Source: Streptomyces antibioticus
Lineage (GTDB): Bacteria; Actinomycetota; Actinomycetes; Streptomycetales; Streptomycetaceae
NCBI RefSeq assembly: GCF_001514065.1
Contig: NZ_KQ948422.1
Location: forward strand, 310,001 to 374,000
Direction of reading: 5' to 3'
DNA: 64,000 nt
The notes under the pieces are model-generated. The model searched no databases and had not been told where the DNA came from. It worked only from the letters and a program-made list of their open reading frames with translations. The position numbers and the translations under genes were made by a program. This document shows positions 24,981 to 33,832 of this stretch, piece after piece. Every line of letters begins with the position of its first letter. The stretch's first letter is position 1.

Positions 24981-25662
24981 ACCACACGGTGTCCGAAGTG
25001 CCATCAGACACCCCCGCGCCAGTCATCCATGTCCACGAACCGCGCCCCCGTACGCTCGCCGACCAGACCATGAGCGTGAGGCCCTCACCCCCCGCCAGCA
25101 CGGCCGGGCAAGCAGGAGCAGCCTCTCAACGCCGCCCACTCTGCACGCCCTGGCCTTCCCCCTGCCAGATGACCGCGCCGACCAGATGGAAGTCCCGGCC
25201 CCCGGCGGCCTGGCCGTGAGCGCCTGGGTCAGGACGGCAGCATCCCGCAGCGAGCTGTTCGCGCCGGCGCCGAAACGTACGGCCACTGGGAAGAGTCGAG
25301 GCCTCGATGCGGTCGGCGGCTTCGGCCGGCACCGGATGTCCACAGGTCCGGCAGGCACCCGGCAGGCGAACGGACTGCCGGGTCGGAGGCCGAGATTGAC
25401 CATGATGTATGGGTCGACTGGGTCGATGCGGGCGCCCGGCGCCAGTTCGGAGACCTGCGCGGTGAAGGGGTCTTCGAGGCTTCGACACTTCGGAGATCAG
25501 CAGGTGGACGTCCATCTATGCGGGCATCAGCCTGAAGATGTGGCACCGCCGCATCCGACGCGTGTTGCTGACCGGACAGGCCGGCCCGTCTTCCAGCGTT
25601 CCGAGTTGGCGCTCCGCGGGGTTCGGTATCGTCCCAGCGGCGGTGTGATCTTAGGGGGGCGT
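24981..25662. other. Intergenic, no gene recognised
   Basis: About 680 bp. Some frames are open on both strands but none has a convincing start, ribosome binding site or family resemblance. It may hold degraded coding sequence. Confidence 0.4.
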
Positions 25663-26466
25663 GTGAACGATGCCGGCACGGAAACGGGGATACCCGAGTC
25701 GAGCTGTTTGGTCGGCAGCTGGCTGGTCGGGGGCAGGAATCCGATGCAGGCCGTCATGGGCGAAACTCTGGCACTTGCCGAGGACGGCTACCTGCGGGCG
25801 ACAGCGCACGCAGACGGCTACGTGATACTTCCCGGCACCCGGTCCGGTGCCGGGCTTCCCCAGGACCGGGCCGCCTTGCTGGACGCGATCCTGGGCGGGG
25901 AAGGTGAGCTGCGGCTGCGGCGCGAGCTCGGTCCGCCGGCCTTGCCCCGCGGTACCAGGATCAGCCTGGCGCAGATTCAGGAGGGGGTCACCAAGGCTGC
26001 CCGTGAGCGCGGTTACTTGGCCCGGCCGTATTACGTGCTGTTCAGCATGGCGATTGCCGTACTGTCCGGTGGGTTCCTGCTGTGGAGGGGGAACGCTTCC
26101 GCGGCTGTGTTGCTGTGCGTGGCAGCGGCCTTGCTGGGCACGTGGTCGCTGCGGAAGGTTCATCTCAGCAAGGCTGGTGCCGCCGAGCAACGACGTCTCC
26201 TCGCGTTGCAAGACCGTCTCCGGCATCCGGGCCGGCCTGCACATGCGGAGGCGGGAACCTCGCCCGGTTATGGTCTGCTGCCCTGGGCCATGCTTCTGCT
26301 TGACAGTGACGATTTTGGTCGCTGGTACGCCGACAACCTGCTCGACGTCGAGTTGCCCCGGTGGTGGGCGCAGGATCCGGACGGCCAGGACCCGGCCTTG
26401 CGGTTCGTGTCCCAGGAAGGGATGCGGGGGCTCCTGCATTCACTGCTGCACCACGTCGGCCCGTAG
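25663..26466 (+). CDS. Membrane protein of unknown function
   Basis: This 267-residue protein starts at GTG 25663 behind TAGGGGGGC, the best ribosome binding site in the frame. After a soluble N-terminal part (about 125 residues, with LALAEDGYLRATAHADG and a Leu/Arg-rich helix) there are two membrane segments (YYVLFSMAIAVLSGGFLLW and AAVLLCVAAALLGTWSL). A further weakly hydrophobic stretch (GYGLLPWAMLLL) precedes an acidic, Trp-rich C-terminus. It loosely recalls the TIGR04222-type membrane proteins of actinobacteria, but the match is uncertain. No operon partner is seen. Confidence 0.65.
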   Translation: MNDAGTETGIPESSCLVGSWLVGGRNPMQAVMGETLALAEDGYLRATAHADGYVILPGTRSGAGLPQDRAALLDAILGGEGELRLRRELGPPALPRGTRISLAQIQEGVTKAARERGYLARPYYVLFSMAIAVLSGGFLLWRGNASAAVLLCVAAALLGTWSLRKVHLSKAGAAEQRRLLALQDRLRHPGRPAHAEAGTSPGYGLLPWAMLLLDSDDFGRWYADNLLDVELPRWWAQDPDGQDPALRFVSQEGMRGLLHSLLHHVGP

Positions 26467-26817
26467 CCATAGATCACGCGTTCGGATTGCGTGTCACTTC
26501 GAACACCGCGATCTGCTCGCCTGGCACGGCCCCTACGGCGGGAACCTCCGTGGCCACCGACCCGGAGGACGCTGCCGTGCAGGTTCGGGCTGGGCGGCCT
26601 CGGGCAGTGCCGCCAGGTCCGCACGTTCGGGATCGCTCTGCTTGACGATGATGGGCCTGCGTCACATGGCGCGGAAACAGCGGGCCCTCAACTGACGACC
26701 AACCTCGCCGAGTTCGACTCTCCGCACGCCCTGGCGGTCCTCGCAGGCGCCGCGCCCGGGCCATATGGCCGCTTCCTGCGCACAGCCCCCGTCCCGCCTC
26801 GGTCCGGTGCCGAGAAC
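26467..26817. other. Intergenic, no gene recognised
   Basis: About 350 bp before the terminator hairpin. No supported gene or regulatory site was seen. Confidence 0.45.
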
Positions 26818-26853
26818 GGCTGGTGCCGCAGCAGGAAAGCTGCGGCACCAGCC
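26818..26853. terminator. Strong terminator hairpin
   Basis: A perfect 14-bp stem (GGCTGGTGCCGCAG at 26818-26831, complement at 26840-26853) surrounds an 8-nt loop. It lies 34 bp beyond the stop of the minus-strand APC permease, so it should end that transcript. It could also stop transcription arriving from the left. Confidence 0.85.
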
Positions 26854-26887
26854 GATTCATATCGGGAGCATGGGGCCTTCCCCTCCC

Positions 26888-28333
26888 CTACGCGGCGGAG
26901 ATCGCGCGCTTGGCGATCAGCCGCTGCCGCAGCACCGCGATGCCCACCACTGCGAGCGCGACCACCGTGGACAGCACTACCTGGTCGCGGCCGCCACCGG
27001 AGGCGGTGTCGGTGAGCATGTAGCCGAGGACGAACACGATCAGTGCGATGGTCGCCCAGGTGAGGTACGGGAAGAGCCACATCCGCACGACCAGTTTCTC
27101 CGGCGACTCGGCCTGGATGATCCGGCGCATCCGCAGCTGCGAGAAGCAGATCACCAGCCACACGAACAGCGCGATCGCACCGGAGGAGTTGAGCAGGAAC
27201 AGGAAGACGGTGTCGGGGTAGGCGTAGTTGAAGTAGACCGCCACGAATCCGAAGACCACGGATGCCAGGATCGCCGTCTGGGGCACGCCCTGGCGGGCCG
27301 TGCGGCCGAAGGCGGCGGGGGCGTCGCCGCGGCGGCCGAGGGAGAAGGCCATGCGGGAGGCGGTGTAGAGGCCGGAGTTGAGGCAGGACAGGACGGAGGT
27401 CAGGACGATGAAGTTCATGACCTGGCCGGCGTGCGCGATGCCGAGCGAGTCGAGCGCGGCGACGTAGGAGCCGTCCTTGGTGATGGAGGGAGAGTTCCAG
27501 GGCAGCAGGGTCAGCACGATGAAGATCGAGCCGAGGTAGAAGACGGCGATCCGCCAGATGACGCTGTTGGTGGCCTTGGTGACCGCGCGCTGGGGGTCCG
27601 CGGACTCACCGGCGGCCAGGGTGACGATCTCGCTGCCCATGAAGGAGAAGACGACCATCAGCACACCGGTGAGGATGGCGCCGGGGCCGTTGGGCAGGAA
27701 GCCGCCGTGCGACGTCAGGTTGGACAGCCCGGCCGTGTCGCTGTGGACGCCCGGCAGGATCCCGAAGACCGCCAGCAGGCCGACCCCGATGAACGCGGCG
27801 ATCGCCACGACCTTGATCCCGGCGAACCAGAACTCGAACTCCCCGTAGGAGGCGACCGACGCGAGGTTGGAGGCGGTCAGCACGACCATCACGATCAGCG
27901 CCCACCCCCACTGGGGCACGGCCGGGATCCAGCCCTCCAGGATCTTGGCCCCGGCTGTCGCCTCGACCGCCAGCACGACGACCCAGAAGAACCAGTACAG
28001 CCAGCCGATCGAGAACCCGGCCCAGCGGCCCAGAGCCCGGTCCGCGTAGGCGGAGAACGAACCGGAGGTCGGGTTGGCGGCGGCCATCTCGCCGAGCATC
28101 CGCATGACGAGGACGACCAGCACGCCGACCAGGGCGTACGACAGCAGGATGCCGGGGCCCGCGGCCGCGATACCGGAGCCGGAGCCGACGAACAGACCGG
28201 CGCCGATCACGCCGCCGATGGCGATCATGGACAGATGACGGTTCTTCAGCCCGGCCTGGAGGCCGGATCCTGCGGTGGGGTTCTCACCGTCGGTCTCGGG
28301 GGTGGCGGCCGGAAGAGGGGGACGTGTCTTCAT
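26888..28333 (-). CDS. APC-family amino acid permease (GABA/aromatic amino acid type)
   Basis: A 481-residue membrane transporter with twelve predicted helices. Family marks are LKNRHLSMIAIGGVIGAGLFVGSG at the first helix (the unwound substrate-binding G-IG-GLF motif), GEMAAANPTSGSFSAYA, and ESADPQRAVTKAT in the loop after helix 6. This subgroup (AAT, including GabP, AroP and similar) imports amino acids with protons. It is divergent from the GntR regulator gene by about 520 bp and followed by a strong terminator. The specific substrate cannot be read from sequence. Confidence 0.92.
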   Translation of the reverse strand: MKTRPPLPAATPETDGENPTAGSGLQAGLKNRHLSMIAIGGVIGAGLFVGSGSGIAAAGPGILLSYALVGVLVVLVMRMLGEMAAANPTSGSFSAYADRALGRWAGFSIGWLYWFFWVVVLAVEATAGAKILEGWIPAVPQWGWALIVMVVLTASNLASVASYGEFEFWFAGIKVVAIAAFIGVGLLAVFGILPGVHSDTAGLSNLTSHGGFLPNGPGAILTGVLMVVFSFMGSEIVTLAAGESADPQRAVTKATNSVIWRIAVFYLGSIFIVLTLLPWNSPSITKDGSYVAALDSLGIAHAGQVMNFIVLTSVLSCLNSGLYTASRMAFSLGRRGDAPAAFGRTARQGVPQTAILASVVFGFVAVYFNYAYPDTVFLFLLNSSGAIALFVWLVICFSQLRMRRIIQAESPEKLVVRMWLFPYLTWATIALIVFVLGYMLTDTASGGGRDQVVLSTVVALAVVGIAVLRQRLIAKRAISAA

Positions 28334-28856
28334 CTCGACATCCAGAGAGTGGGTTCGGGCAGGGGAGGGCGCCGGCGGGTTCGGGCGGGGTGGCCGCGTG
28401 GAAGTCGCCGAGGCGGGATGGGCGTACGGCCTGGTACGTCGCGGGTGATCACCTGTCGAACGGGGTGACGCCGAGGAAAATAGTTCACGTCGATCAGAAA
28501 TAACAAGGGGGTCGGATCGCCCGTTTTCACCGCGGCGTGCGAGCCAGCCCCCACCTCCGGCCGGGCCTCACCCCAGCTGACCTGCGCATCCCGAGCGGGG
28601 GCGGTCGGCGGACGGAGTCTTGTTTAAATGTTCATAGTGCTCTAATTTTTCATGCACCACCGCGGCTGCTCCTCCAGTTGGGACGTCCGCGCCGTGCCAC
28701 GGCTGTTCCGGGAAGTCCGGAGACCCCCTCCCGACACCTCCTCCCGGCACCCCCTCGCCCTGGGAGCCCCCATGCGCAACGCCTGCCTGATCCGGACCGC
28801 CCGCGACGGCCCCAGCGGTTGCGCCACCGCGTTCGGCGGGCCGTTAGGGTGGCGTC
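28334..28856. other. Divergent intergenic region with AT-rich patches
   Basis: A 523-bp gap between the divergent permease and GntR genes. Two AT-rich patches stand out in this GC-rich DNA (about 28475-28505 and 28619-28652) and probably hold the promoters. No clean GntR dyad could be identified by eye. Confidence 0.4.
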
Positions 28857-29603
28857 GTGGTGAACGCAGCGGGCAAGTTCGGGCCTTACAGCCAGCCCGG
28901 TCCGGCACGAACGGCGCCTGTCACCGGTGTGGGACACGCCCGTGCCCTGCCCGGCGGCGGCCAGACCGGATCCGAGCACGTCCGTTCGCGGATCGCGCTG
29001 CGCGTACGCCTGGCGTCCGTGCTCCCGGGTGACCGGCTGCCCGACACCGGCGTCCTCGCCGACGAGTTGGGGATCAGCGAGATCACCGTCCGCCGCGCAC
29101 TGGAGGGCATGTGCCAGGACGGCCTGCTCGACCGTCGACGCGGGCGTGCGGGCGGAACCTTCATCGCGCCGGGCTGGGACGCGGTCGTCGCCCTGCTGCA
29201 CGACGCCGAGGAGGCGGCCTCACTGGACGCGTTCCACCTTCTGCTCGAATGCGGCCTCGTGGCGCACAGCGCGGGTGAGATCCCGGCCGAGCGCCTGGAC
29301 CCGCTTCAGTCGCTGGTCACGGAGATGGACACGACCGACGACTCGACGCGGCTGCTCCAACTGGAGACCCGTTTCCACCTGGACCTCGCGGAGACGCTCG
29401 GCGGCCCCGGAATCCGCGAGTTCGCCGCCGACCTCCTCGGCCGGCTCTGCCTGCTGCAGCCCGCTCCTGCACCCGCGGTCGTACGGGCGCGGAACCGCTG
29501 CCACGCCGACCTGCTCGTCGACCTCGGCCGTGGCGCGATGGACCAGGCCGTACGGGCGGTGAAGGCACACCAGCAGGCACCCCAGCGCGCCCACCCGAGC
29601 TGA
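28857..29603 (+). CDS. GntR-family (FadR-like) transcriptional regulator
   Basis: A 248-residue regulator. A winged helix-turn-helix (residues about 42-105) shows VRSRIALRVRLASVLPGDRL, LADELGISEITVRRALEGM and LLDRRRGRAGGTFI. A helical FCD-like effector domain follows. It lies between two APC permease genes, divergent from one and 89 bp upstream of the other, so it may control amino acid uptake. The GTG start at 28857 is the earliest plausible; about 35 residues precede the HTH and the true start could be later. Confidence 0.85.
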   Translation: MVNAAGKFGPYSQPGPARTAPVTGVGHARALPGGGQTGSEHVRSRIALRVRLASVLPGDRLPDTGVLADELGISEITVRRALEGMCQDGLLDRRRGRAGGTFIAPGWDAVVALLHDAEEAASLDAFHLLLECGLVAHSAGEIPAERLDPLQSLVTEMDTTDDSTRLLQLETRFHLDLAETLGGPGIREFAADLLGRLCLLQPAPAPAVVRARNRCHADLLVDLGRGAMDQAVRAVKAHQQAPQRAHPS

Positions 29604-29692
29604 TCCCCCGATCGCACCACCCCGAGAGCCACCGGCCGGCGCCGACCCCGCGCACACCACTCGGGCCACCACACCGCACAAGGAGTTCCCGC

Positions 29693-31165
29693 ATGACCGA
29701 CCACGGAGCCGTCGGCCCTCCGCCGATGCCGGGTCCCGTCGGCGGCGCGCCCCAGCGCCTGCGCGGCGGAGTCCTCGGCATGGCGGACATCGCCGCCGCC
29801 ACGATGGCCAACGTCGGCCCGGCCATGAGCTTCTTCTTCGGCTTCGCCTTCCTGGGCACCGCCGCGGGCATCGCCTCCCCGCTGACGATCGTCGCCGCCG
29901 GTGTCGCGGTCGCGCTCCTGGGCAACACGCTGGCCCAGTTCTCCCGGGCACACCCCTCCGCGGGCAGCTTCATCACCTTCGTCGGCAAGACCTTCGGACC
30001 GGTCAGCGCGGTGACCACGGCCCTGCTGGCCGGCCTCGGCTACATCATCGCGATGGCCTCCGTCATCGCGATCTCGGGCGGGTTCGTACAGATCACGCTC
30101 TACCACTACACCGGCGTCGACCTGCCGTGGATCATCTGGACGCTGCTGCTGACCGGACTCTCGGTCGTACTGATGCTGCGCGGGGTGGTGGTCTCCACCA
30201 AGTGGGCCGGCTACTTCTTCGGCGTGGAGATGCTGGTACTGGTGGTGGTGTCGATCGCGGCCCTCGTCCAGCACCATGGCAGTCTCTCCGCCGACCCGTT
30301 CCTGCCCAGCCACATCCATCACGGCCTCAGCGGCCTGGCGGCAGGCTTCCCCCTGGCCGTCTATCTGTTCATCGGCTGGGAGAACTCGGCGGCTCTGGCG
30401 GAGGAGACGCAGGATCCCCGGCGCAACGTCGGCCGTGCCGTGTTCCTCTCCGTCGCCATCATGACCGTGAGCTACATCCTCTTCTCCTACGCCACGGTGA
30501 CCGCCTTCGACAACGACATGGCAAGGCTCGGCGAAGCCCGCATCCCCTTCATCGAGGTCGCCCACGACACACTGGGCGCGCTGGCGTTCGTCGCCTACGT
30601 CGGGGGCCTGACCTCCACCCTCGGCGTACTGATCTCGGGCATCAACTCCCAGGCCCGCCTGGTGTTCAACGCCGGACGCGAGGGACTGCTCCCGTCCTTC
30701 TTCGGCTATGTGCATCCCATCCGGCGTACACCGAACAACGCGATCGTCACCTTCGCCGTCACCGCACTCCTGATCATCGGAGGCTGGGGCCTGGGCCATC
30801 TGCTCGGATCCGGCGGCGGCTCGATGAACCCGGTGGTCTTCTTCACCGAGTCCTCCAGCCTGGGCGCCATCCTGATCCTGCTGGTCTACCTCGCGTCCAA
30901 CATCGCCCTGCCGCTGTACTACCGCAGGTACCGCCCGCAGGAGTTCCGGACCGTCCGGCACCTGGTGCTGCCCGCGATCGGCGCCTTGGCCATCCTGGTT
31001 CCGCTCTACTACCTCGCCAAACCCGGCCAGCCCGCGCCCTACAACTGGTTCCCCTACGCGGCTTTGGCCATCCTGCTCCTCGCCGTCGGCTACGCGGCCC
31101 TCCTGGTCCGCCGCGACCCCACTCTGGCTGAACGCGTGGGCTCCATCGTCGCCGACGTGGACTGA
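29693..31165 (+). CDS. APC-family amino acid permease
   Basis: A 490-residue integral membrane protein with about twelve helices and the APC-superfamily order. The unwound first-helix region is MADIAAATMANVGPAMSFFFG, LAQFSRAHPSAGSFITFVGK marks helices 2-3, and FIGWENSAALAEETQDPRRNVGRAVF marks the helix 6 region. It differs from the other permease at 26888 and is closer to APC members for diverse amino acids or amines. It follows the GntR gene by 89 bp, close enough for co-transcription. ATG 29693 has AAGGAG just upstream. Confidence 0.9.
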   Translation: MTDHGAVGPPPMPGPVGGAPQRLRGGVLGMADIAAATMANVGPAMSFFFGFAFLGTAAGIASPLTIVAAGVAVALLGNTLAQFSRAHPSAGSFITFVGKTFGPVSAVTTALLAGLGYIIAMASVIAISGGFVQITLYHYTGVDLPWIIWTLLLTGLSVVLMLRGVVVSTKWAGYFFGVEMLVLVVVSIAALVQHHGSLSADPFLPSHIHHGLSGLAAGFPLAVYLFIGWENSAALAEETQDPRRNVGRAVFLSVAIMTVSYILFSYATVTAFDNDMARLGEARIPFIEVAHDTLGALAFVAYVGGLTSTLGVLISGINSQARLVFNAGREGLLPSFFGYVHPIRRTPNNAIVTFAVTALLIIGGWGLGHLLGSGGGSMNPVVFFTESSSLGAILILLVYLASNIALPLYYRRYRPQEFRTVRHLVLPAIGALAILVPLYYLAKPGQPAPYNWFPYAALAILLLAVGYAALLVRRDPTLAERVGSIVADVD

Positions 31166-31550
31166 ACGCCGGCGCCTTACGGGCGCCTCTGGCACACCCC
31201 CTCGACGGACCCGCACATCTGCGCGACGGCGCCCCCAGGGGCCGCGCTCCGCCGCGTCGACGAGGGCCCGCTCGACGGCGCAAGGGCGAGCGCACGACCA
31301 CCTGCTCCGTCGATGTCGAGGCCTACGGCGGATCCGGCACCGCTCCCTGCACGTACACCCTCACCAGGGCCTGAACCGCCAGGTCGCGACCGCAGGTGGT
31401 GCGCCGAACCGGCTGGTCCGCGCTCGACAGGGCAACCGGGCATCCCGAGGGGCCGGCATGCCTCACTGCAGCGCATGTTCGACGACCCGCGCTCCACCCC
31501 TCGTGACCACGACTCGCCCCAGGTGCCGGTCCCGCCGTGAGCGAAGGGGC
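31166..31550. other. Intergenic with a possible gene tail
   Basis: A 385-bp gap. Around 31285-31374 a plus-strand frame ends TTTCSVDVEAYGGSGTAPC plus seven residues and a stop. It looks like the C-terminus of a lost protein but has no start. No other feature was recognised. Confidence 0.35.
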
Positions 31551-32249
31551 TCAGCGCAGCCGTCGCGCACGCAGGACCACGTCGTCGGTGTGGTGCGCGC
31601 CGGCGCCCCCGTCGGGTGCCACACGTGGTCGCTGCTCGTTCACCTCCACTTTCCAGTCGTCGGTGAGGAGGGCAGCGACCATCGAGGGCCAGACGTAGTC
31701 AGCCGGGTCGAAACCGCTGTCGTGCGTGTGCCGGGTGTCCATTCCCGCGTGATGCACGAGCAGCAGCACACCGCCGGGCGCGACGGCCGCGAGCAGCGCT
31801 CGCTCGGCTGCGGCGTCCGGTGTGCGCAGCAGAGCGGGATACTGCGCGGAGACCAAGTCGAAGGAGGCCGGCGGGAGCGCCGCCTCCGTCAACGCGGCAT
31901 GTACCCAGCGAACGGAGACGCCTGCGTCCCGCGCGTGCCCGGCCGCCCGCTCCAGCGCCACACCCGAGACCTCGAGCGCCGTCACGTCCCAGCCGCCGCG
32001 CGCCAGCCAGACCGCGTCCGCGCCCTCGCCGCAGCCGACGTCGAGCACCCGTCCGGGCGTGAGCCCGGCGACCTCGGCCACGAGAGCACCATTGGGCCGG
32101 CCGCTCCACAGCTGTTGCCGGTCGGCGTACCGGTTGTCCCACTCCGCCCGCACCGCGGGGTCGCCGAGGTATCCCTCGCCAGGCAGGAAAGTGTCAGACG
32201 CGGGCGATCCCGCTGCGATGTCGTCGCTCACGGGCCCAACGTCACCCAT
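31551..32249 (-). CDS. SAM-dependent methyltransferase (class I)
   Basis: A 232-residue methyltransferase if read from ATG 32249; GTG 32231 and TTG 32288 in the same frame are alternatives. The SAM-binding glycine-rich loop is VLDVGCGEGADAVWLA (residues about 75-90), followed by an acidic residue region VTALEVSG and FDLVSAQYPAL (motif IV-like). A short N-terminal extension includes WDNRYADRQQLWSGRPN, typical of tellurite/thiopurine-type and related small-molecule methyltransferases. The substrate is unknown. It is followed, 63 bp upstream on the same strand, by the phospholipase D gene, so the two may share a transcript. Confidence 0.87.
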   Translation of the reverse strand: MGDVGPVSDDIAAGSPASDTFLPGEGYLGDPAVRAEWDNRYADRQQLWSGRPNGALVAEVAGLTPGRVLDVGCGEGADAVWLARGGWDVTALEVSGVALERAAGHARDAGVSVRWVHAALTEAALPPASFDLVSAQYPALLRTPDAAAERALLAAVAPGGVLLLVHHAGMDTRHTHDSGFDPADYVWPSMVAALLTDDWKVEVNEQRPRVAPDGGAGAHHTDDVVLRARRLR

Positions 32250-32312
32250 CGGGGTCCAGTCGTGCCACTCCCGTTGCTGATCCGGCAAAACGGTGTCCCC
32301 GGGGGCAGGTCG

Positions 32313-33536
32313 TCACAGGAAGCGGCGGATGGGTGTGACGGCTGTTTCCTTTGCGCGCTGGAGCAGTGCCCGTCGTCTCCAGCGGGTGAGATCGATGTCC
32401 ACGCTGTCTTTCAGGTCCTCTTCGTAGTCGCGGTCGAGTGACGCCGTGAAGGTCTCGTCCAGGACCGCGAGCATGACCTCTTCGTCGTGGTCCATGGAGC
32501 GGCGGTTGAAGTTGGTGGAACCGATCAGCGCGGCCACCGAGTCCACCGTGATGATCTTGGCGTGCATCATGGTCGGCTGGTACTGCCGGATGTGCACGCC
32601 GGCCTCCAGCAGGCGCGCGTAATGGTGTTGACCAGCCAACTGGCAGGCACGCTGATCCGTATGAGGGCCGGGGAGCAGGATTTCGACCCGTACGCCGCGC
32701 CGGGCGGTCTGGCAGAGCAGATCGATGAAGTACGTGTCGGGTGCGAAGTAGGCGGTAGCGAGCCGGAAGCGTTCCTCGGCGGAGGTGAGCATGACACGGA
32801 TGAGTGTCTGCATGTCCTGCCAGCCGATGCTGGCCGACCCGCGCACGACCTGAACGACGGCCGAACCGGCCTGCTGGTGCTCGGTGAAGCGGTCGCGGTC
32901 GTCGAAGAGTTCCTCATGACACTCGGCCCAGTTCTGCGCGAACGCGGCCGCGATGCCGTCGACGGCCGGACCGCGCACCTGGACATGGGTGTCCCGCCAT
33001 TCGCCCGGGCCCCGGGCGTCACCGCACCATTCCTCGGCGATACCGACACCTCCGGTGAAAGCGGTGTGCTCATCCACGATGAGGGCCTTGCGGTGGCAGC
33101 GGTGGTTCTGCTTGAAGGGCGACAGCCACACGGGTTTACGGAACCACGCCACCTGCACGCCCGCTTCGTCCATCAGATCGAGCAGCTGCCGTTCGATCTT
33201 CTGGGCGCCGAAGCCGTCCAGAAGCAGCCGGACCCGCACTCCCGCCCGCGCCCGGTCGGCCAGCGCGCGGGCGAAGTCCCGGGCGATCTCGCCCCGCCAG
33301 TACACGAACGTCATCATGTCGATGGTGTGCCGAGCCGAGCGGATGACCTGGAGCATCGCGGGAAAGATCTCATCGCCGTTGCGCAGCCGGACGAGTTCGT
33401 TCCCCTCGGTGGCAGCCACACCGATGAGCCGCTCCAGTCGACGACGCAGGCGCTGCTTGCGCGCCTCGGGTGCGGCGAGCGCAGGGGCGGAAACCGGAGC
33501 GTCGGCTGGGGGTGTCGATATGCCGTCCTGAATCAC
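32313..33536 (-). CDS. Phospholipase D-family protein (cardiolipin synthase-like)
   Basis: This 407-residue protein has two complete HKD motifs, His148-x-Lys150-x4-Asp155 (HRKALIVDEH) and His325-x-Lys327-x4-Asp332 (HAKIITVDS), each followed by a GG or GSTNFN-R tail. This arrangement matches bacterial cardiolipin synthase-like phosphatidyltransferases. There are no N-terminal membrane helices, so it resembles the soluble ClsB/YbhO type. It probably joins phosphatidylglycerol with another head group or hydrolyses phospholipids. GTG 33536 follows GGGAGA. It lies next to, but on the opposite strand from, the lipid operon beginning at 33833. Confidence 0.9.
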   Translation of the reverse strand: MIQDGISTPPADAPVSAPALAAPEARKQRLRRRLERLIGVAATEGNELVRLRNGDEIFPAMLQVIRSARHTIDMMTFVYWRGEIARDFARALADRARAGVRVRLLLDGFGAQKIERQLLDLMDEAGVQVAWFRKPVWLSPFKQNHRCHRKALIVDEHTAFTGGVGIAEEWCGDARGPGEWRDTHVQVRGPAVDGIAAAFAQNWAECHEELFDDRDRFTEHQQAGSAVVQVVRGSASIGWQDMQTLIRVMLTSAEERFRLATAYFAPDTYFIDLLCQTARRGVRVEILLPGPHTDQRACQLAGQHHYARLLEAGVHIRQYQPTMMHAKIITVDSVAALIGSTNFNRRSMDHDEEVMLAVLDETFTASLDRDYEEDLKDSVDIDLTRWRRRALLQRAKETAVTPIRRFL

Positions 33537-33832
33537 GCGCTGTCTCCCGTCGGATCATGAGCTGGGCTCGCTGCAGACTGAGCAGCAAGCCCGAGTAGCC
33601 GCTTGCCCTGTCGAGACGGCGGCACTCCTCGAAACAGACACCTTCGTGCAGAAGCAGTGAATGCCTGTCCACCGGCGGCGTCCCTGGCCTCGGACGCGTC
33701 CGCCGACGGCCTTCACCCCACCCAGACCCGTCGCCACGCGTCTGGGCCGAAGATCAGCGGGCATACGGCGATGAGCCAGCGGACGAGCCTCGGCCCGTCC
33801 ACCGCCGTAAGACGTTGATCAGGGGGGCAGCC

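Noticed and set aside
25023-25515. Possible gene on the minus strand after the epoxide hydrolase
   Set aside because: Several overlapping frames are equally open, with no convincing start or homology.
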